Below, piece by piece: positions 38,732 to 47,384 of a DNA stretch of 64,000 nt (position 1 is its first letter; every line of letters begins with the position of its first letter). The stretch is from Gephyromycinifex aptenodytis (lineage in GTDB: Bacteria > Actinomycetota > Actinomycetes > Actinomycetales > Dermatophilaceae), in NCBI RefSeq assembly GCF_012277275.1, contig NZ_CP051155.1, forward strand, positions 558,001 to 622,000. Reading direction: 5' to 3'. The notes beneath the pieces are model-generated. The model did no database searches and was not told where the DNA came from. It was given only the letters and a program-made list of their open reading frames with translations. The translations under genes were made by a program, and so were the position numbers.

Positions 38732-39706
38732 GTGACCATCGCTGTTCTGGGTACTGGCTCCTATCTGCCGGACCGGGTCGTCTCGAATGATGAGGTTGGC
38801 GCGCGGGCGGGCGTCGATGATGCGTGGATCTCGGGTAAGACGGGTATCCGGTCCCGGCGGTGGGTCAGCAATGACGAGGCCACCTCCGACTTGGCGACCG
38901 AGGCAGCGCGCGCTGCGCTGGAGTCGGCGGGTCTGCGCCCGGACGATCTGGATTACATCGTGGTGGCGACTTCGACACCGGACCACCCGCAGCCCCCGAC
39001 TGCGGCCTATGTTCAGGACAATCTGCAGGCTCACAACGCGGCAGCGTTCGATATGAACGCTGTGTGCAGCGGCTTTGTGTTCGCGACCGCCACCGTGACG
39101 AAGATGTTGCAGGGTGGACCGGGCAGAGGGCTGGTTATCGGGGCCGACGTGTATTCGCGGATCCTTAACCCTGAGGATCGACGCACCGTCATTTTGTTTG
39201 GTGATGGCGCGGGCGCGGTGGCGTTGGGTCCGTCGGAGTCTGGCCACGGCATTCTGCACACCGGGCTGCACACGTTCGGCGCGCTTAACGACAAGATCAT
39301 GGTGCCGGCTGGCGGCAGCCGTCTGCCGTTGATGGATTCACATTACGAAACCGGTTTGGCCTATTTCACGATGGAGGGCCGCGCCGTCAAAGATTTTGTC
39401 CTGACTGAACTTCCGCCGCTGGTCGAAGCGTTCTTCGCCGAGGCGGGGGTACGCCCTGACGAGGTCGACCACTTCGTGCCGCACCAGGCCAACGGCGTGA
39501 TGCTGGATGAGCTGGTCCCCCTGCTCGGGCTGGGTTCCGCGCAGGTGCACCGCACCTTGGAGGACTACGGGAATACCGGCGCGGCCTCGGTGGGCATCAC
39601 TTTGGACGCGGCCGCCAGACAGGGTGCGATCGCACCGGGTGAGACGGTGTTTCTGGCTGGTTTCGGCGGCGGCATGGCCGCCGGGTTGGCGCTATTGCGC
39701 TGGTAA
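38732..39706 (+). CDS. 3-oxoacyl-ACP synthase III family protein (FabH-like)
   Basis: Condensing enzyme of the thiolase fold. 324 aa from GTG (MTIAVLGTGSYLPD). Catalytic triad Cys112 (NAVCSGF), His251 (PHQANG) and Asn281 (GNTGAAS) is complete, and the C-terminal GFGGGMAAGLALLRW is typical. No other fatty-acid gene is nearby, so it could be the housekeeping initiation enzyme, a starter-unit synthase for another lipid, or an accessory copy. It sits inside the accessory block between glnA and glnE. Confidence 0.9.
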   Translation: MTIAVLGTGSYLPDRVVSNDEVGARAGVDDAWISGKTGIRSRRWVSNDEATSDLATEAARAALESAGLRPDDLDYIVVATSTPDHPQPPTAAYVQDNLQAHNAAAFDMNAVCSGFVFATATVTKMLQGGPGRGLVIGADVYSRILNPEDRRTVILFGDGAGAVALGPSESGHGILHTGLHTFGALNDKIMVPAGGSRLPLMDSHYETGLAYFTMEGRAVKDFVLTELPPLVEAFFAEAGVRPDEVDHFVPHQANGVMLDELVPLLGLGSAQVHRTLEDYGNTGAASVGITLDAAARQGAIAPGETVFLAGFGGGMAAGLALLRW

Positions 39707-39754
39707 CTCTGCGTGTTGCGATCCTCAGCTGGTCTGCCTGTCAGGGTTCGTCGA

Positions 39755-39788
39755 CGCCCCCGGACGCGGTCCGGGGGCGCCGACTTTT
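39755..39788 (+). terminator. Terminator after the FabH-like gene
   Basis: Perfect 11-bp stem CGCCCCCGGAC / GTCCGGGGGCG around GCG, followed by CCGACTTTT, one of the few hairpins here with a T-run. Confidence 0.88.
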
Positions 39789-39939
39789 CACCCCGAGTAC
39801 ACACGGGTCAGGACTCCCGTGCACCGTGATAGACACTCGGGGAGCGGGGATTGTTCCCCCCGATAGGTGCATCACCGGATGTTGTATCTCACCCGCTGGC
39901 CAGCCGGCACCTGCCGGGTCGCCGCCACCGGCTGACAGG

Positions 39940-40413
39940 TCAGCTCTGCTCGGCAGACGGTACGTCATAGCCATAGACGGGTTGCGGGAACTGCCCGTGC
40001 AGCACCGTGCGGGAAGCCTCGCGCAGCGGCTCGGGTACCTTCGATCCGCCCTGGCGCAAGGCTTCGGCCAGGCCTGCACGGGCGGCATCCAAACGCTGGG
40101 TGGCTTTCTGGACCGCCGCCGTCGCCTCGCTGCATTCGTGCAGGTGGCGGCGGATCTGCTGGACGACGACGTCCTCTCGGCGGCGCCCATCCAGCGCGGT
40201 GACGTCCACGTGCAGGATGTCCGCCAAGGCCAGCGCTTCCACGAATCGCAGTGGCCGTAAGCCCTTTTCGGTCTTGACGACCGTCTGCTGGTGCCAGGCA
40301 TGCCCACGCGCCACCATCGCCTCGGCCAACCTGGCCTGAGTGAGCCCCATCGACTCGCGGATCTGTTGAATACCCACCCCAAGCAGCGCATCGAAAGCAG
40401 CATCATCGGTCAC
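39940..40413 (-). CDS. XRE-family transcriptional regulator
   Basis: Predicted DNA-binding protein. 157 aa from GTG MTDDAAFDALLG; the frame can extend six codons to a TTG at 40431, but that would cover the palindrome at 40425-40439. Helix-turn-helix at about 12-62: VGIQQIRESMGLTQARLAEAMVARG and QTVVKTEKGLRPL. An alpha-helical C-terminus (about 80-140) could be for dimerisation. 40 bp downstream of the marR stop, in the same direction, so probably co-transcribed. Targets unknown. Confidence 0.82.
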   Translation of the reverse strand: MTDDAAFDALLGVGIQQIRESMGLTQARLAEAMVARGHAWHQQTVVKTEKGLRPLRFVEALALADILHVDVTALDGRRREDVVVQQIRRHLHECSEATAAVQKATQRLDAARAGLAEALRQGGSKVPEPLREASRTVLHGQFPQPVYGYDVPSAEQS

Positions 40414-40424
40414 CCCCAAAAGGT

Positions 40425-40439
40425 ACACCAACCTGGTGT
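40425..40439. promoter_or_regulatory. Palindrome ACACC-n5-GGTGT before the XRE gene
   Basis: ACACCAACCTGGTGT lies between the marR stop (40454) and the preferred XRE start. Size and position suit an operator for the XRE protein itself. Binding is inferred only. Confidence 0.45.
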
Positions 40440-40453
40440 GTGCATCGGGCGAT

Positions 40454-40969
40454 CTACGGTGTTGCGGGCCGGGTGGAACCCTCCGGGTCGATCCGCGAGA
40501 GCATCCGGTCGGTGATGAGCGTGAGTGCCTCGATCTGCTCGGGATTCAGTGCGTCGAATACGAGTTGGCGAACCGCCGCGACGTGGCCCGGAGCCGCGGC
40601 GGTGACGGCTGCCAACCCTTCGGCGGTGAGCTGGGCGTTCGTGGAGCGACGGTCCGCTTCGTGTGTCGAGCGAGTGATGAGCCCCTGTTGCTCCAGACGT
40701 TTGGCCACGTGCGAGAGCCGCGAGAGCGAACCGGAGGTGAGAACGGCGAGTCGACTCATCCGTTCTTGATGGTCAGGCTGCTCAGCGAGCATCGCCAGCA
40801 CCATGTACTCGAAGAAGGTCAAGCCGCGGTCACGTTGCAGTTGGGCATCCAGCAGCCCGGGAAGTTTGAGCAGCACACCGTTGAGGCCCAGCCAGGCGGC
40901 TCTCTCCTCGGCTGTCAGCCAGCGGGTGTCCTGGGCGTCCGGGTCCTGGGATTCATCGAGACTCGGCAT
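40454..40969 (-). CDS. MarR-family transcriptional regulator
   Basis: 171 aa winged-helix regulator. Dimerisation helices flank the DNA-binding region MLAEQPDHQERMSRLAVLTSGSLSRLSHVAKRLEQQGLITR with the wing STHEADRRSTNAQLT. The Asp-Arg-Arg of the wing is conserved. TAGGCT six bases before the ATG suggests a leaderless start. Effector and targets unknown; transcribed with the XRE gene. MarR proteins often govern drug, phenolic or oxidative responses. Confidence 0.9.
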   Translation of the reverse strand: MPSLDESQDPDAQDTRWLTAEERAAWLGLNGVLLKLPGLLDAQLQRDRGLTFFEYMVLAMLAEQPDHQERMSRLAVLTSGSLSRLSHVAKRLEQQGLITRSTHEADRRSTNAQLTAEGLAAVTAAAPGHVAAVRQLVFDALNPEQIEALTLITDRMLSRIDPEGSTRPATP

Positions 40970-40975
40970 GTCGCC

Positions 40976-40981
40976 AGCCTA
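40976..40981 (-). promoter_or_regulatory. Putative -10 element of marR (leaderless)
   Basis: TAGGCT on the minus strand with 6 nt to the ATG. No convincing -35 or Shine-Dalgarno. Confidence 0.35.
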
Positions 40982-41203
40982 CGCGCCGCTTGGTTCCCGG
41001 ACCTGCGTGACCGTCAAGCCTGAGTCTCTCCTGACGTGGTCGGTCGTGTGCGATCCGTTCGAGTGCCCGCAGAGCATCCAGTAGGTCTTAGATCTGCATA
41101 CCCGAGTGGCCCGTCGAGTCGGGGTGCCAGGCGGGTGCAAACCGGGGCCGCCGACAACGGGCGTTCGCCGGGCACGGCGCAGTTCACGGACCCGTCTACC
41201 GGT

Positions 41204-43096
41204 TCATTCCTCGGCCGCGCCGCTGCTGGATCGTGCTCTGGCGAGCGGCGAAGCCAATTGCGCGGGAGACTTTATTGATCCGCCGCCTGCGGGGATACCG
41301 CAGGCCTGCGGCGCACTCACGCCCAGCACATCCTGTCCGGTTAGGGGAACCGACCAGCGAATCTGGGTGCCGGGGTCCAGGGATTGCACGTCGAAGGAAC
41401 CGCCGTGGCTACGAGCCCGTTCGTCCAGATTCGCCAGGCCGCTGCAGGCAGCATCGGCACGCACGCCGACTCCGTTGTCCCGCACCGTGATCACCAAGTC
41501 GTCCACGGTACTGACCCGGACTTGGGCGTCAGTGGCGTGGGCGTGCCGGGCGACGTTGGACAGACCCTCACGTACGACCGCGACCACGTCCGGTTCGAGC
41601 TCGGCCGGGACGTCGCCCAGCAGCCCCTCGAAAGTCACATCGGGTACGAACCCGAACGCTGCAGTGGCGCGTTCGACGACCGCCTCCAGCTCAGGACCGA
41701 GGCCACCTTCGGGGAAGCCGTGATGCAGCTCGAAAATGGCTGACCGGATGTCCTTGATAGCGGCGTCCAGATCGTCAACGGCACCCTCCACCCGGTCCCG
41801 CAGCGGGCCGTCCAGTTGGCGGGTCACGGCTTGCAGCGACAGCCCCGCCGCGAACAGCCGCTGGATGACGTGGTCGTGCATGTCGCGCGCGATCCGGTCC
41901 CGGTCCTCTAGCAGCACCGCCCGGGAACGCTGCCGCTGTGCCCGAGCCGCCTCTACCGCCAAGCCCATTCGGTCCGCGAAGGAGGAAAGCAGCTCCACCG
42001 ACTCCAACATCTCTGAGGGAGCCTCCAGGCCCCAGCTCAGCGCAATGAGTCCCAGCTCCACCTCACCAACGGTCAGCGGGACGATGGAGGTCGTTCCGTA
42101 CGGGTCCAGGCCGGCCCGCTCCCGCAGCTGCACCGTGAGTTCGCCGCGGTGCAGATCATCCGGGCTGGTCACCAGCAGCACCGGGGTTCGGCTGCTCAAC
42201 AGCAGTTCCCAACGCCGGTCATGCAACACGCTGCCGAGCAGCTCTGCGGATTGGGCATGTTGGACATCGACAGCCTGCGCCAGCAAGCCCCCCTCGGGGT
42301 CGCGTACGAGAAAGACCGACAACTGCGCATCGGCCAGGTCACGCGCCCGCTTGACCATGCGTGCAATCGCGGAACGCTCGTTACGTCCCTCGAGCAAGGT
42401 TTGGGTCAACTCCCCCACGGCCTGCGCCCACTGTTGGCTACGTCGAGCACGACGATAAAGCTGGGCGTTATCAACGGCGATACCGGCCGCGGCCGCCAAG
42501 GCAGTCAACACAGCTTCGTCGTCCTCGGTGAAGGTCCCGCCGCCGCGTTTCTCGGTCAGGTAGAGATTGCCGAAGACCTGATCGCGCACCCGCACCGGAG
42601 CACCGATGAAGGAGGACATCTCCGGGTGCCCGGGCGGGAACCCGACCGCGTCCGGGTGCTCGCGTAAGTCGTCGATGCGGCGGGGGCGCGGCTCGGTCAG
42701 CAAAAGCCCGAGCACGCCCAGGCCGTGCGGCGGGGACCCCAGACTCTCGACGGTCTCCTTATCCATGCCGTGCGTGATGAATTCGGCGAGCTGCTGTCCA
42801 CCCGGATCCACCACGCCCAGCGCTCCGTACTGGGCCCCGAGCAGTGTGCACGCCGACTCCACCACATGGGCCAGCACGACAGACAGGTCCAGATTGCTGG
42901 AGATCGCGACGACGGCATCCAGCAATGCTCCGAGCCGCTCCTGGGAATCGCGAGCACCCTGGGTACGACGCCGGATCTCACCCAGGAGGTCTTCAAGATC
43001 CAGCGCCGACGGACGCGGCAACTGCGGCGTCAACTGCCCGGCGCCGCCACGGTCATCGCTTCGGGCGGGGAGCCCGTTCTGCTCGGGTTGGCTCAC
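41204..43096 (-). CDS. devS: DevS/DosT-like GAF sensor histidine kinase
   Basis: Sensor kinase partner of the DevR-like regulator. 630 aa from GTG MSQPEQNGLP. GAF-A (about 60-210) carries His157 in VGFPPGHPEMSSFIG, aligned with the haem-ligand His149 of M. tuberculosis DevS (PPYHPPM region). GAF-B covers about 225-380. A HisKA_3 dimerisation domain has phospho-acceptor His407 in RDRIARDMHDHVIQ, followed by a HATPase with DNGVGV. Oxygen, NO or CO sensing through haem is inferred from the conserved His. Follows the USP gene by 20 bp. Confidence 0.9.
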   Translation of the reverse strand: MSQPEQNGLPARSDDRGGAGQLTPQLPRPSALDLEDLLGEIRRRTQGARDSQERLGALLDAVVAISSNLDLSVVLAHVVESACTLLGAQYGALGVVDPGGQQLAEFITHGMDKETVESLGSPPHGLGVLGLLLTEPRPRRIDDLREHPDAVGFPPGHPEMSSFIGAPVRVRDQVFGNLYLTEKRGGGTFTEDDEAVLTALAAAAGIAVDNAQLYRRARRSQQWAQAVGELTQTLLEGRNERSAIARMVKRARDLADAQLSVFLVRDPEGGLLAQAVDVQHAQSAELLGSVLHDRRWELLLSSRTPVLLVTSPDDLHRGELTVQLRERAGLDPYGTTSIVPLTVGEVELGLIALSWGLEAPSEMLESVELLSSFADRMGLAVEAARAQRQRSRAVLLEDRDRIARDMHDHVIQRLFAAGLSLQAVTRQLDGPLRDRVEGAVDDLDAAIKDIRSAIFELHHGFPEGGLGPELEAVVERATAAFGFVPDVTFEGLLGDVPAELEPDVVAVVREGLSNVARHAHATDAQVRVSTVDDLVITVRDNGVGVRADAACSGLANLDERARSHGGSFDVQSLDPGTQIRWSVPLTGQDVLGVSAPQACGIPAGGGSIKSPAQLASPLARARSSSGAAEE

Positions 43097-43116
43097 CCCA
43101 CCATCGTAGTTCGGAT

Positions 43117-43554
43117 TCAGCCAGCCATCTTGGCCCGGCTCGGGCGCACCGTCAGAACATCGCACGCGGCGTGTTCCAAGCAGTAGGCGGCCACCGAGGC
43201 AGGAAGCAACGGGTCGTCGGTGCCGACGACCAACACGCTCGCGTCGATGCTGCGGTCGACAAGCACCCGGCCAGGCTCGCCTTCAGCGGCTTCGAACGTC
43301 ACCGGGACCCGAGGCGCTTCTCGAATCGCCTTCAACGCGGCCGCGAAGGTGCGCTCCTCGCTGTCAGCGCGTTCTTGCTCGCTGACCCCCAACCGCATCA
43401 CCTGCAAGAAGCGGACGCGCGCACCGCGCGCCAGCGCTTCACGCACCGCCGCCTTGGCCACAGCTGACGTGGTGGCGCCGGCAAGCAACCCGGCGACCAC
43501 ATCGGGCACGACCGCAGAAGTGCGTGCCTCAGCCGCCCAGCGCTCCTTGACCAT
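43117..43554 (-). CDS. Universal stress protein family (divergent)
   Basis: 145 aa with the Rossmann-like USP fold: VVAGLLAGATTSAVAKAAVREALARGARVRFLQVM, then VDRSIDASVLVVGTDD and a C-terminal CDVLTVRP strand. The classic G2xG9xG(S/T) nucleotide signature is not evident, so ATP binding is doubtful. It lies between devR and devS genes, an arrangement that fits the dormancy/hypoxia regulon where USP genes are common. Its upstream gap overlaps a DosR-like box. Confidence 0.78.
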   Translation of the reverse strand: MVKERWAAEARTSAVVPDVVAGLLAGATTSAVAKAAVREALARGARVRFLQVMRLGVSEQERADSEERTFAAALKAIREAPRVPVTFEAAEGEPGRVLVDRSIDASVLVVGTDDPLLPASVAAYCLEHAACDVLTVRPSRAKMAG

Positions 43555-43589
43555 GCGTCAAGCGTCGCCGTCCCCCTACCAGGGGGCCA

Positions 43590-43603
43590 GGGTCCTAGGT
43601 CCC
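43590..43603. promoter_or_regulatory. DosR/DevR-like box before the USP gene
   Basis: Minus strand GGGACCTAGGACCC, 36-49 bp upstream of the USP start and overlapping the devR stop codon. It matches 11 of 14 core positions of the mycobacterial DosR palindrome GGGACTWWAGTCCC, keeping the GGGAC and CCC ends. A CCCCCT/AGGGGG hairpin (43572-43586) follows. Confidence 0.4.
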
Positions 43604-44293
43604 GTGGGGGCCGCGTGATCGACGAGGAGTGCTGCGTTCCCGCCCGGCGCGCTCGGAAAGCTCATCCGAATGGGTCGCGGCGAACACCGCGGCTTGGGTG
43701 CGGCGCTCCATGCCCAGCTTGGCCAAAACTGCGGTGATGTAATTCTTGACGGTCTTTTCCGCCAGAAACAGCTCGGCACCGATCTGCCTGTTCGTCAGCC
43801 CCTCCGCGACATGCAGCAGAATGCGCCGCTCCTGCGGGGTCAAACTGCGCAGCCGGGGATCGCCAGGTTCGGTACTGCCGAGCCGAGAATGCACCTGCTC
43901 GACGCGTTCGCGATCCAGCAGGCAGCCACCTGAAGCGACGGTACGCACGGCAGCCACCAGATCTTGGCCCCGGATGTCCTTCAACAGGTAGCCCGCCGCG
44001 CCGGCCAGGACCGCTGCCGTCAACGCCTGTTCGTCGTCGAAAGAGGTCAGGATGAGCCCGGCGATGTCACTGTCCACCGCGCGGATAGCCCGGCACACCT
44101 CGATCCCGGAGCCATCAGGTAGCCGAGCGTCCAGCACGGCCACCTGGGGACGTAGCGCGGGGATACGCCGGACGGCCTCCTCGGCGGAACCGGACTCCCC
44201 CACCACCTGGATGTCGTCTTCGAGTTCCAACAGTTCCCGCAGGCCGCGGCGCACGATCTCGTGATCGTCGAGCAGGTAGACGGTCGTCGTCAT
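43595..44293 (-). CDS. devR: NarL/DevR-type response regulator
   Basis: 232 aa from ATG with a GGAAGGA site (the open frame runs 25 codons further up). Receiver domain with DDHEIVRRGL, phospho-acceptor Asp55 in VAVLDARLPDGSG and Lys in YLLKDIRG. LuxR-type helix-turn-helix LTPQERRILLHVAEGLTNRQ with AEKTVKNYITAVLAKLG. Close in layout to DevR/DosR (Asp54). With the GAF kinase two genes downstream it forms a two-component system likely responding to low oxygen or redox state. 40 bp after glnE. Confidence 0.9.
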   Translation of the reverse strand: MTTTVYLLDDHEIVRRGLRELLELEDDIQVVGESGSAEEAVRRIPALRPQVAVLDARLPDGSGIEVCRAIRAVDSDIAGLILTSFDDEQALTAAVLAGAAGYLLKDIRGQDLVAAVRTVASGGCLLDRERVEQVHSRLGSTEPGDPRLRSLTPQERRILLHVAEGLTNRQIGAELFLAEKTVKNYITAVLAKLGMERRTQAAVFAATHSDELSERAGRERSTPRRSRGPHGT

Positions 44294-44333
44294 CCGAGTC
44301 CTTCCTGTTCGAGGGCGCTCGCGGGTGAACGCA

Positions 44334-47300
44334 TCATGTGTGATCGACGGTACCGGAGGCGGCGTCACGGCCGTAAAAGACCCGCTCGGTCACGCCCCGG
44401 GCGCGTCGGCTCGCGCGGCGGTACCGCTCCGACAAATCGGCCCCGGTCCCCGGCGCCCCACCGATGATGCGGTGCACCGCTTCGGCGTCACGCACGTTGG
44501 TGGGCAACGATTCCTGCCCACGGATGCGCCACAGCACGACGGCGTCGCGCAACCGGGAGGCCAATGTCCACGCCTCCTGCAAGGCTTGTGCGTCCTCATC
44601 GCTGAGCAACCCTGCGGCCTGGGCTGCGGCAAGAGCCGGCAGGGTCGAGGTGGTGCGCAGAGTTGGGATCGCGTGCCCATGTTGCATCTGCAACATCTGC
44701 ACCGTCCACTCCACATCCGATAGCCCACCGCGACCCAACTTGAAATGGGTCTTGGGGTCTGCGCCGCGCGGAAGCCGTTCGGATTCCATCCGCGCCTTCA
44801 AACGGCGCATTTCGGTCAACGCGGCCGACGAACAGCCCTGCTGCGGGTAGCGCAACGGGTCGGCCAGCTCCACGAACTCCTCCCCCAACTGGACATCCCC
44901 GGCTACCGGGCGAGCCCGCACCAAAGCCTGCCGCTCCCAATGCGCGGCCCAGCGCTCGTAGTACGTGCGGTAGGAATCGATCGTGCGAGAAAGCGGACCG
45001 GCCTTACCCTCGGGGCGCAGATCGATGTCGATACCGATCGTGGGGTCGGGGCCGGCCAGCCCCAGCCTGCGGCGCAACTCTTGCACCACGGCAGCGACGG
45101 CCGAATAGGCCTCACGCTCGTCGGCCCCCTCGTGGACACGGTGCACAACCATCAGGTCGGCGTCAGAGCCGAACCCGCATTCCCTTCCGCCCAGACGACC
45201 CATCCCGATCAGGGCGATGTCGGCCGGTACCGGGGCACCCCGCTCGTGACCCACCCAGGTGGTGGCGACGTACAGAGCTGATTCCAGGACTGCCTCGGTG
45301 AGGTCGCTCAAGGCAGCCCCCACCCCGGCCAGGTCGATGCTGTCGCACAGGTTCGCCAGCGCGATCCGGAAGAGTTCCTCGCGGCGCACCACCCGCACGG
45401 CAGTCAAGGCACTGTCCGCGTCGTCCTTCCGCCCCACGGCTTGGCGCATCGTGCCGACCAGCGCTTCTCGGGTGCGCGGCTGCAACCCCTCGACCTCGCC
45501 AAGGATCCGCACCGACTCCGGGGATTTTCCGAGCAGGTCCGCTGCGTAACGGCTCCGAGCCAAGACATGCGCCAACCGCTCGGCGGCCCGGCCCTCGTCG
45601 CGCAGCATCTTCAGGTACCAGTGGGTGCGCCCGAGGGATTCGCTCACCTGACGGAAGGCCAGCAGCCCCGCGTCGGGGTCGGCCTCGTCGGCGAACCAAC
45701 CGAGCATCACCGGCAGCAGGGTGCGCTGGATGGCGGCGGTGCGGCTGGTTCCGGCGGTGAGCGCCTCCAGGTGGCGAAGTGCTCCCGCGGGGTCGCGGTA
45801 GCCCAGGGCCGCGAGCCGATCCTTGGCCGCCGCGGGGGTCAGTCGCGCCTCGTGCGTGGACAGCCGCGCCACCGCTGCCAGTAGCGGCCGGTAGAACAGC
45901 GCCTCGTGGATCCTGCGGACTTCACGGGCTTGGGTCTGCCAACGCTCGGTGATCGCCTCTGCCGGCTGGGAACGTTCCCCCAGCGACCGGCCGAGGCGAC
46001 GCAGGTCAGCCTGAGCTGTGGGCATGAGGTGGGTGCGGCGCATCCGAAACACCTGAATGCGATGCTCCAGGGCGCGCAGCAACCGGTAGGCGCCGGCCAA
46101 CTGGGCTGCGTCCTCACGGGCCACATATCCCCCGGCTGCCAACGCATCCAGCGCGTCCAGGGTGCTGCCTACCCGAAGCGAGGGGTCGGTGCGGCCGTGC
46201 ACCAGTTGCAACAGTTGCGCCGAGAACTCGATGTCGCGCAGTCCACCGACGCCGAGTTTGAGCTGGCGGGCGGCCTCCCCGGAGGGGACATGGGACTCGA
46301 CACGGCGTCGCATCTTCTGCACGTCTTCGACGAAGTTCTCTCGTCCGGCCGCTTCCCACACCATCGGAGCGACCGCATCCAGATAGGCCGCGGCCACCTC
46401 CTCATCACCGGCCACGTGCCGGGCTTTGAGCAGCGCCTGGAACTCCCAGGTCTTGGCCCATCGTTCGTAATAGGCGCGATGACTGGCCACCGTGCGCACC
46501 AAGGGCCCTTGCTTGCCCTCGGGGCGCAGCGCCGCATCGACCGGCCATAGCGTCCCCTGGGCCGTCGGCGTGGAGCACACCCGCATCAACGTGGCCGCCA
46601 GCACACTCGCCGCCTGCAAGGAGGCTTCCTCGCTCACCCCTGGCGCCGGTTCTGCGACGAAGATGACGTCGACATCTGAGACATAGTTCAGTTCGCGTCC
46701 GCCGCACTTGCCCATCCCGATGACGGCCAGGCGGGTGCGGGTGGCTTCCTGCGGGTGTTCTTCGCGCGCCACAGCCAGCGCCGCTTCCAACGCGGCTGCG
46801 GCCAGGTCGGCAAGGGCTGCGGCGGTGTGCGGCAACAGTCCCAGCGGGTCCGGGTCGGCCAGGTCGCGAGCGGCGATCCCGATGATCTGGCGGCGGTACT
46901 CCACCCGAAGGGCGTCCTCACCGCTGCGTTGCCCCCGAGTAGTCGGCTCCACGGCCAGCCTCATCGCCGCGGTGCGCTCGGCGGGGGTGGCCGGGTGAGG
47001 CCGGGCCGCCTCCACCCAATGGCCGGGATGACGTACCAGGTGATCGGCCAACGCGCTGGAACCGCCGAGCAGGGCCAGCAAAAACGCGCGTTCACATTCG
47101 CGGTCATGCCCGCGCAGGGTGTCGTGCAGTTCGGCGACGCGGTGCGCCGCCTGACCCAGATGTCCTTCGCCGTGGGCCGCCTCCAAGAGACGCACCAGCC
47201 CGATCAGAGCCAGATCGGGGTCGGCGCCGGCACAGACGGCGCGCAGCAAACCGGTCTCGTCGTTGTCGCGGTCCAGCAGCCCGTCCAGTACCTCAGCTGC

Positions 47301-47381
47301 GATGAACCCCAGGGCACGCTGCGGGTCATCGAAACCCAGCCGGGCGAGCGCTCCCGTGGAGGAAGGGGATCGGGTGGCCAT
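44334..47381 (-). CDS. glnE: Glutamine synthetase adenylyltransferase / adenylyl-removing enzyme
   Basis: Adds and removes AMP on GSI tyrosine. 1015 aa, bifunctional. N-terminal nucleotidyltransferase domain with GMGKCGGRELNYVSDVDVIF around residue 222, a helical GlnD-UR-like segment, then the second transferase domain with GMGRLGGRECGFGSDADLMV around residue 725. The metal-binding DxD is present in both. Starts 3 bp after the glnA2 stop, so co-transcribed with it. Target is GlnA Tyr402, about 8 kb away. Confidence 0.96.
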   Translation of the reverse strand: MATRSPSSTGALARLGFDDPQRALGFIAAEVLDGLLDRDNDETGLLRAVCAGADPDLALIGLVRLLEAAHGEGHLGQAAHRVAELHDTLRGHDRECERAFLLALLGGSSALADHLVRHPGHWVEAARPHPATPAERTAAMRLAVEPTTRGQRSGEDALRVEYRRQIIGIAARDLADPDPLGLLPHTAAALADLAAAALEAALAVAREEHPQEATRTRLAVIGMGKCGGRELNYVSDVDVIFVAEPAPGVSEEASLQAASVLAATLMRVCSTPTAQGTLWPVDAALRPEGKQGPLVRTVASHRAYYERWAKTWEFQALLKARHVAGDEEVAAAYLDAVAPMVWEAAGRENFVEDVQKMRRRVESHVPSGEAARQLKLGVGGLRDIEFSAQLLQLVHGRTDPSLRVGSTLDALDALAAGGYVAREDAAQLAGAYRLLRALEHRIQVFRMRRTHLMPTAQADLRRLGRSLGERSQPAEAITERWQTQAREVRRIHEALFYRPLLAAVARLSTHEARLTPAAAKDRLAALGYRDPAGALRHLEALTAGTSRTAAIQRTLLPVMLGWFADEADPDAGLLAFRQVSESLGRTHWYLKMLRDEGRAAERLAHVLARSRYAADLLGKSPESVRILGEVEGLQPRTREALVGTMRQAVGRKDDADSALTAVRVVRREELFRIALANLCDSIDLAGVGAALSDLTEAVLESALYVATTWVGHERGAPVPADIALIGMGRLGGRECGFGSDADLMVVHRVHEGADEREAYSAVAAVVQELRRRLGLAGPDPTIGIDIDLRPEGKAGPLSRTIDSYRTYYERWAAHWERQALVRARPVAGDVQLGEEFVELADPLRYPQQGCSSAALTEMRRLKARMESERLPRGADPKTHFKLGRGGLSDVEWTVQMLQMQHGHAIPTLRTTSTLPALAAAQAAGLLSDEDAQALQEAWTLASRLRDAVVLWRIRGQESLPTNVRDAEAVHRIIGGAPGTGADLSERYRRASRRARGVTERVFYGRDAASGTVDHT

Positions 47382-47384
47382 GGC

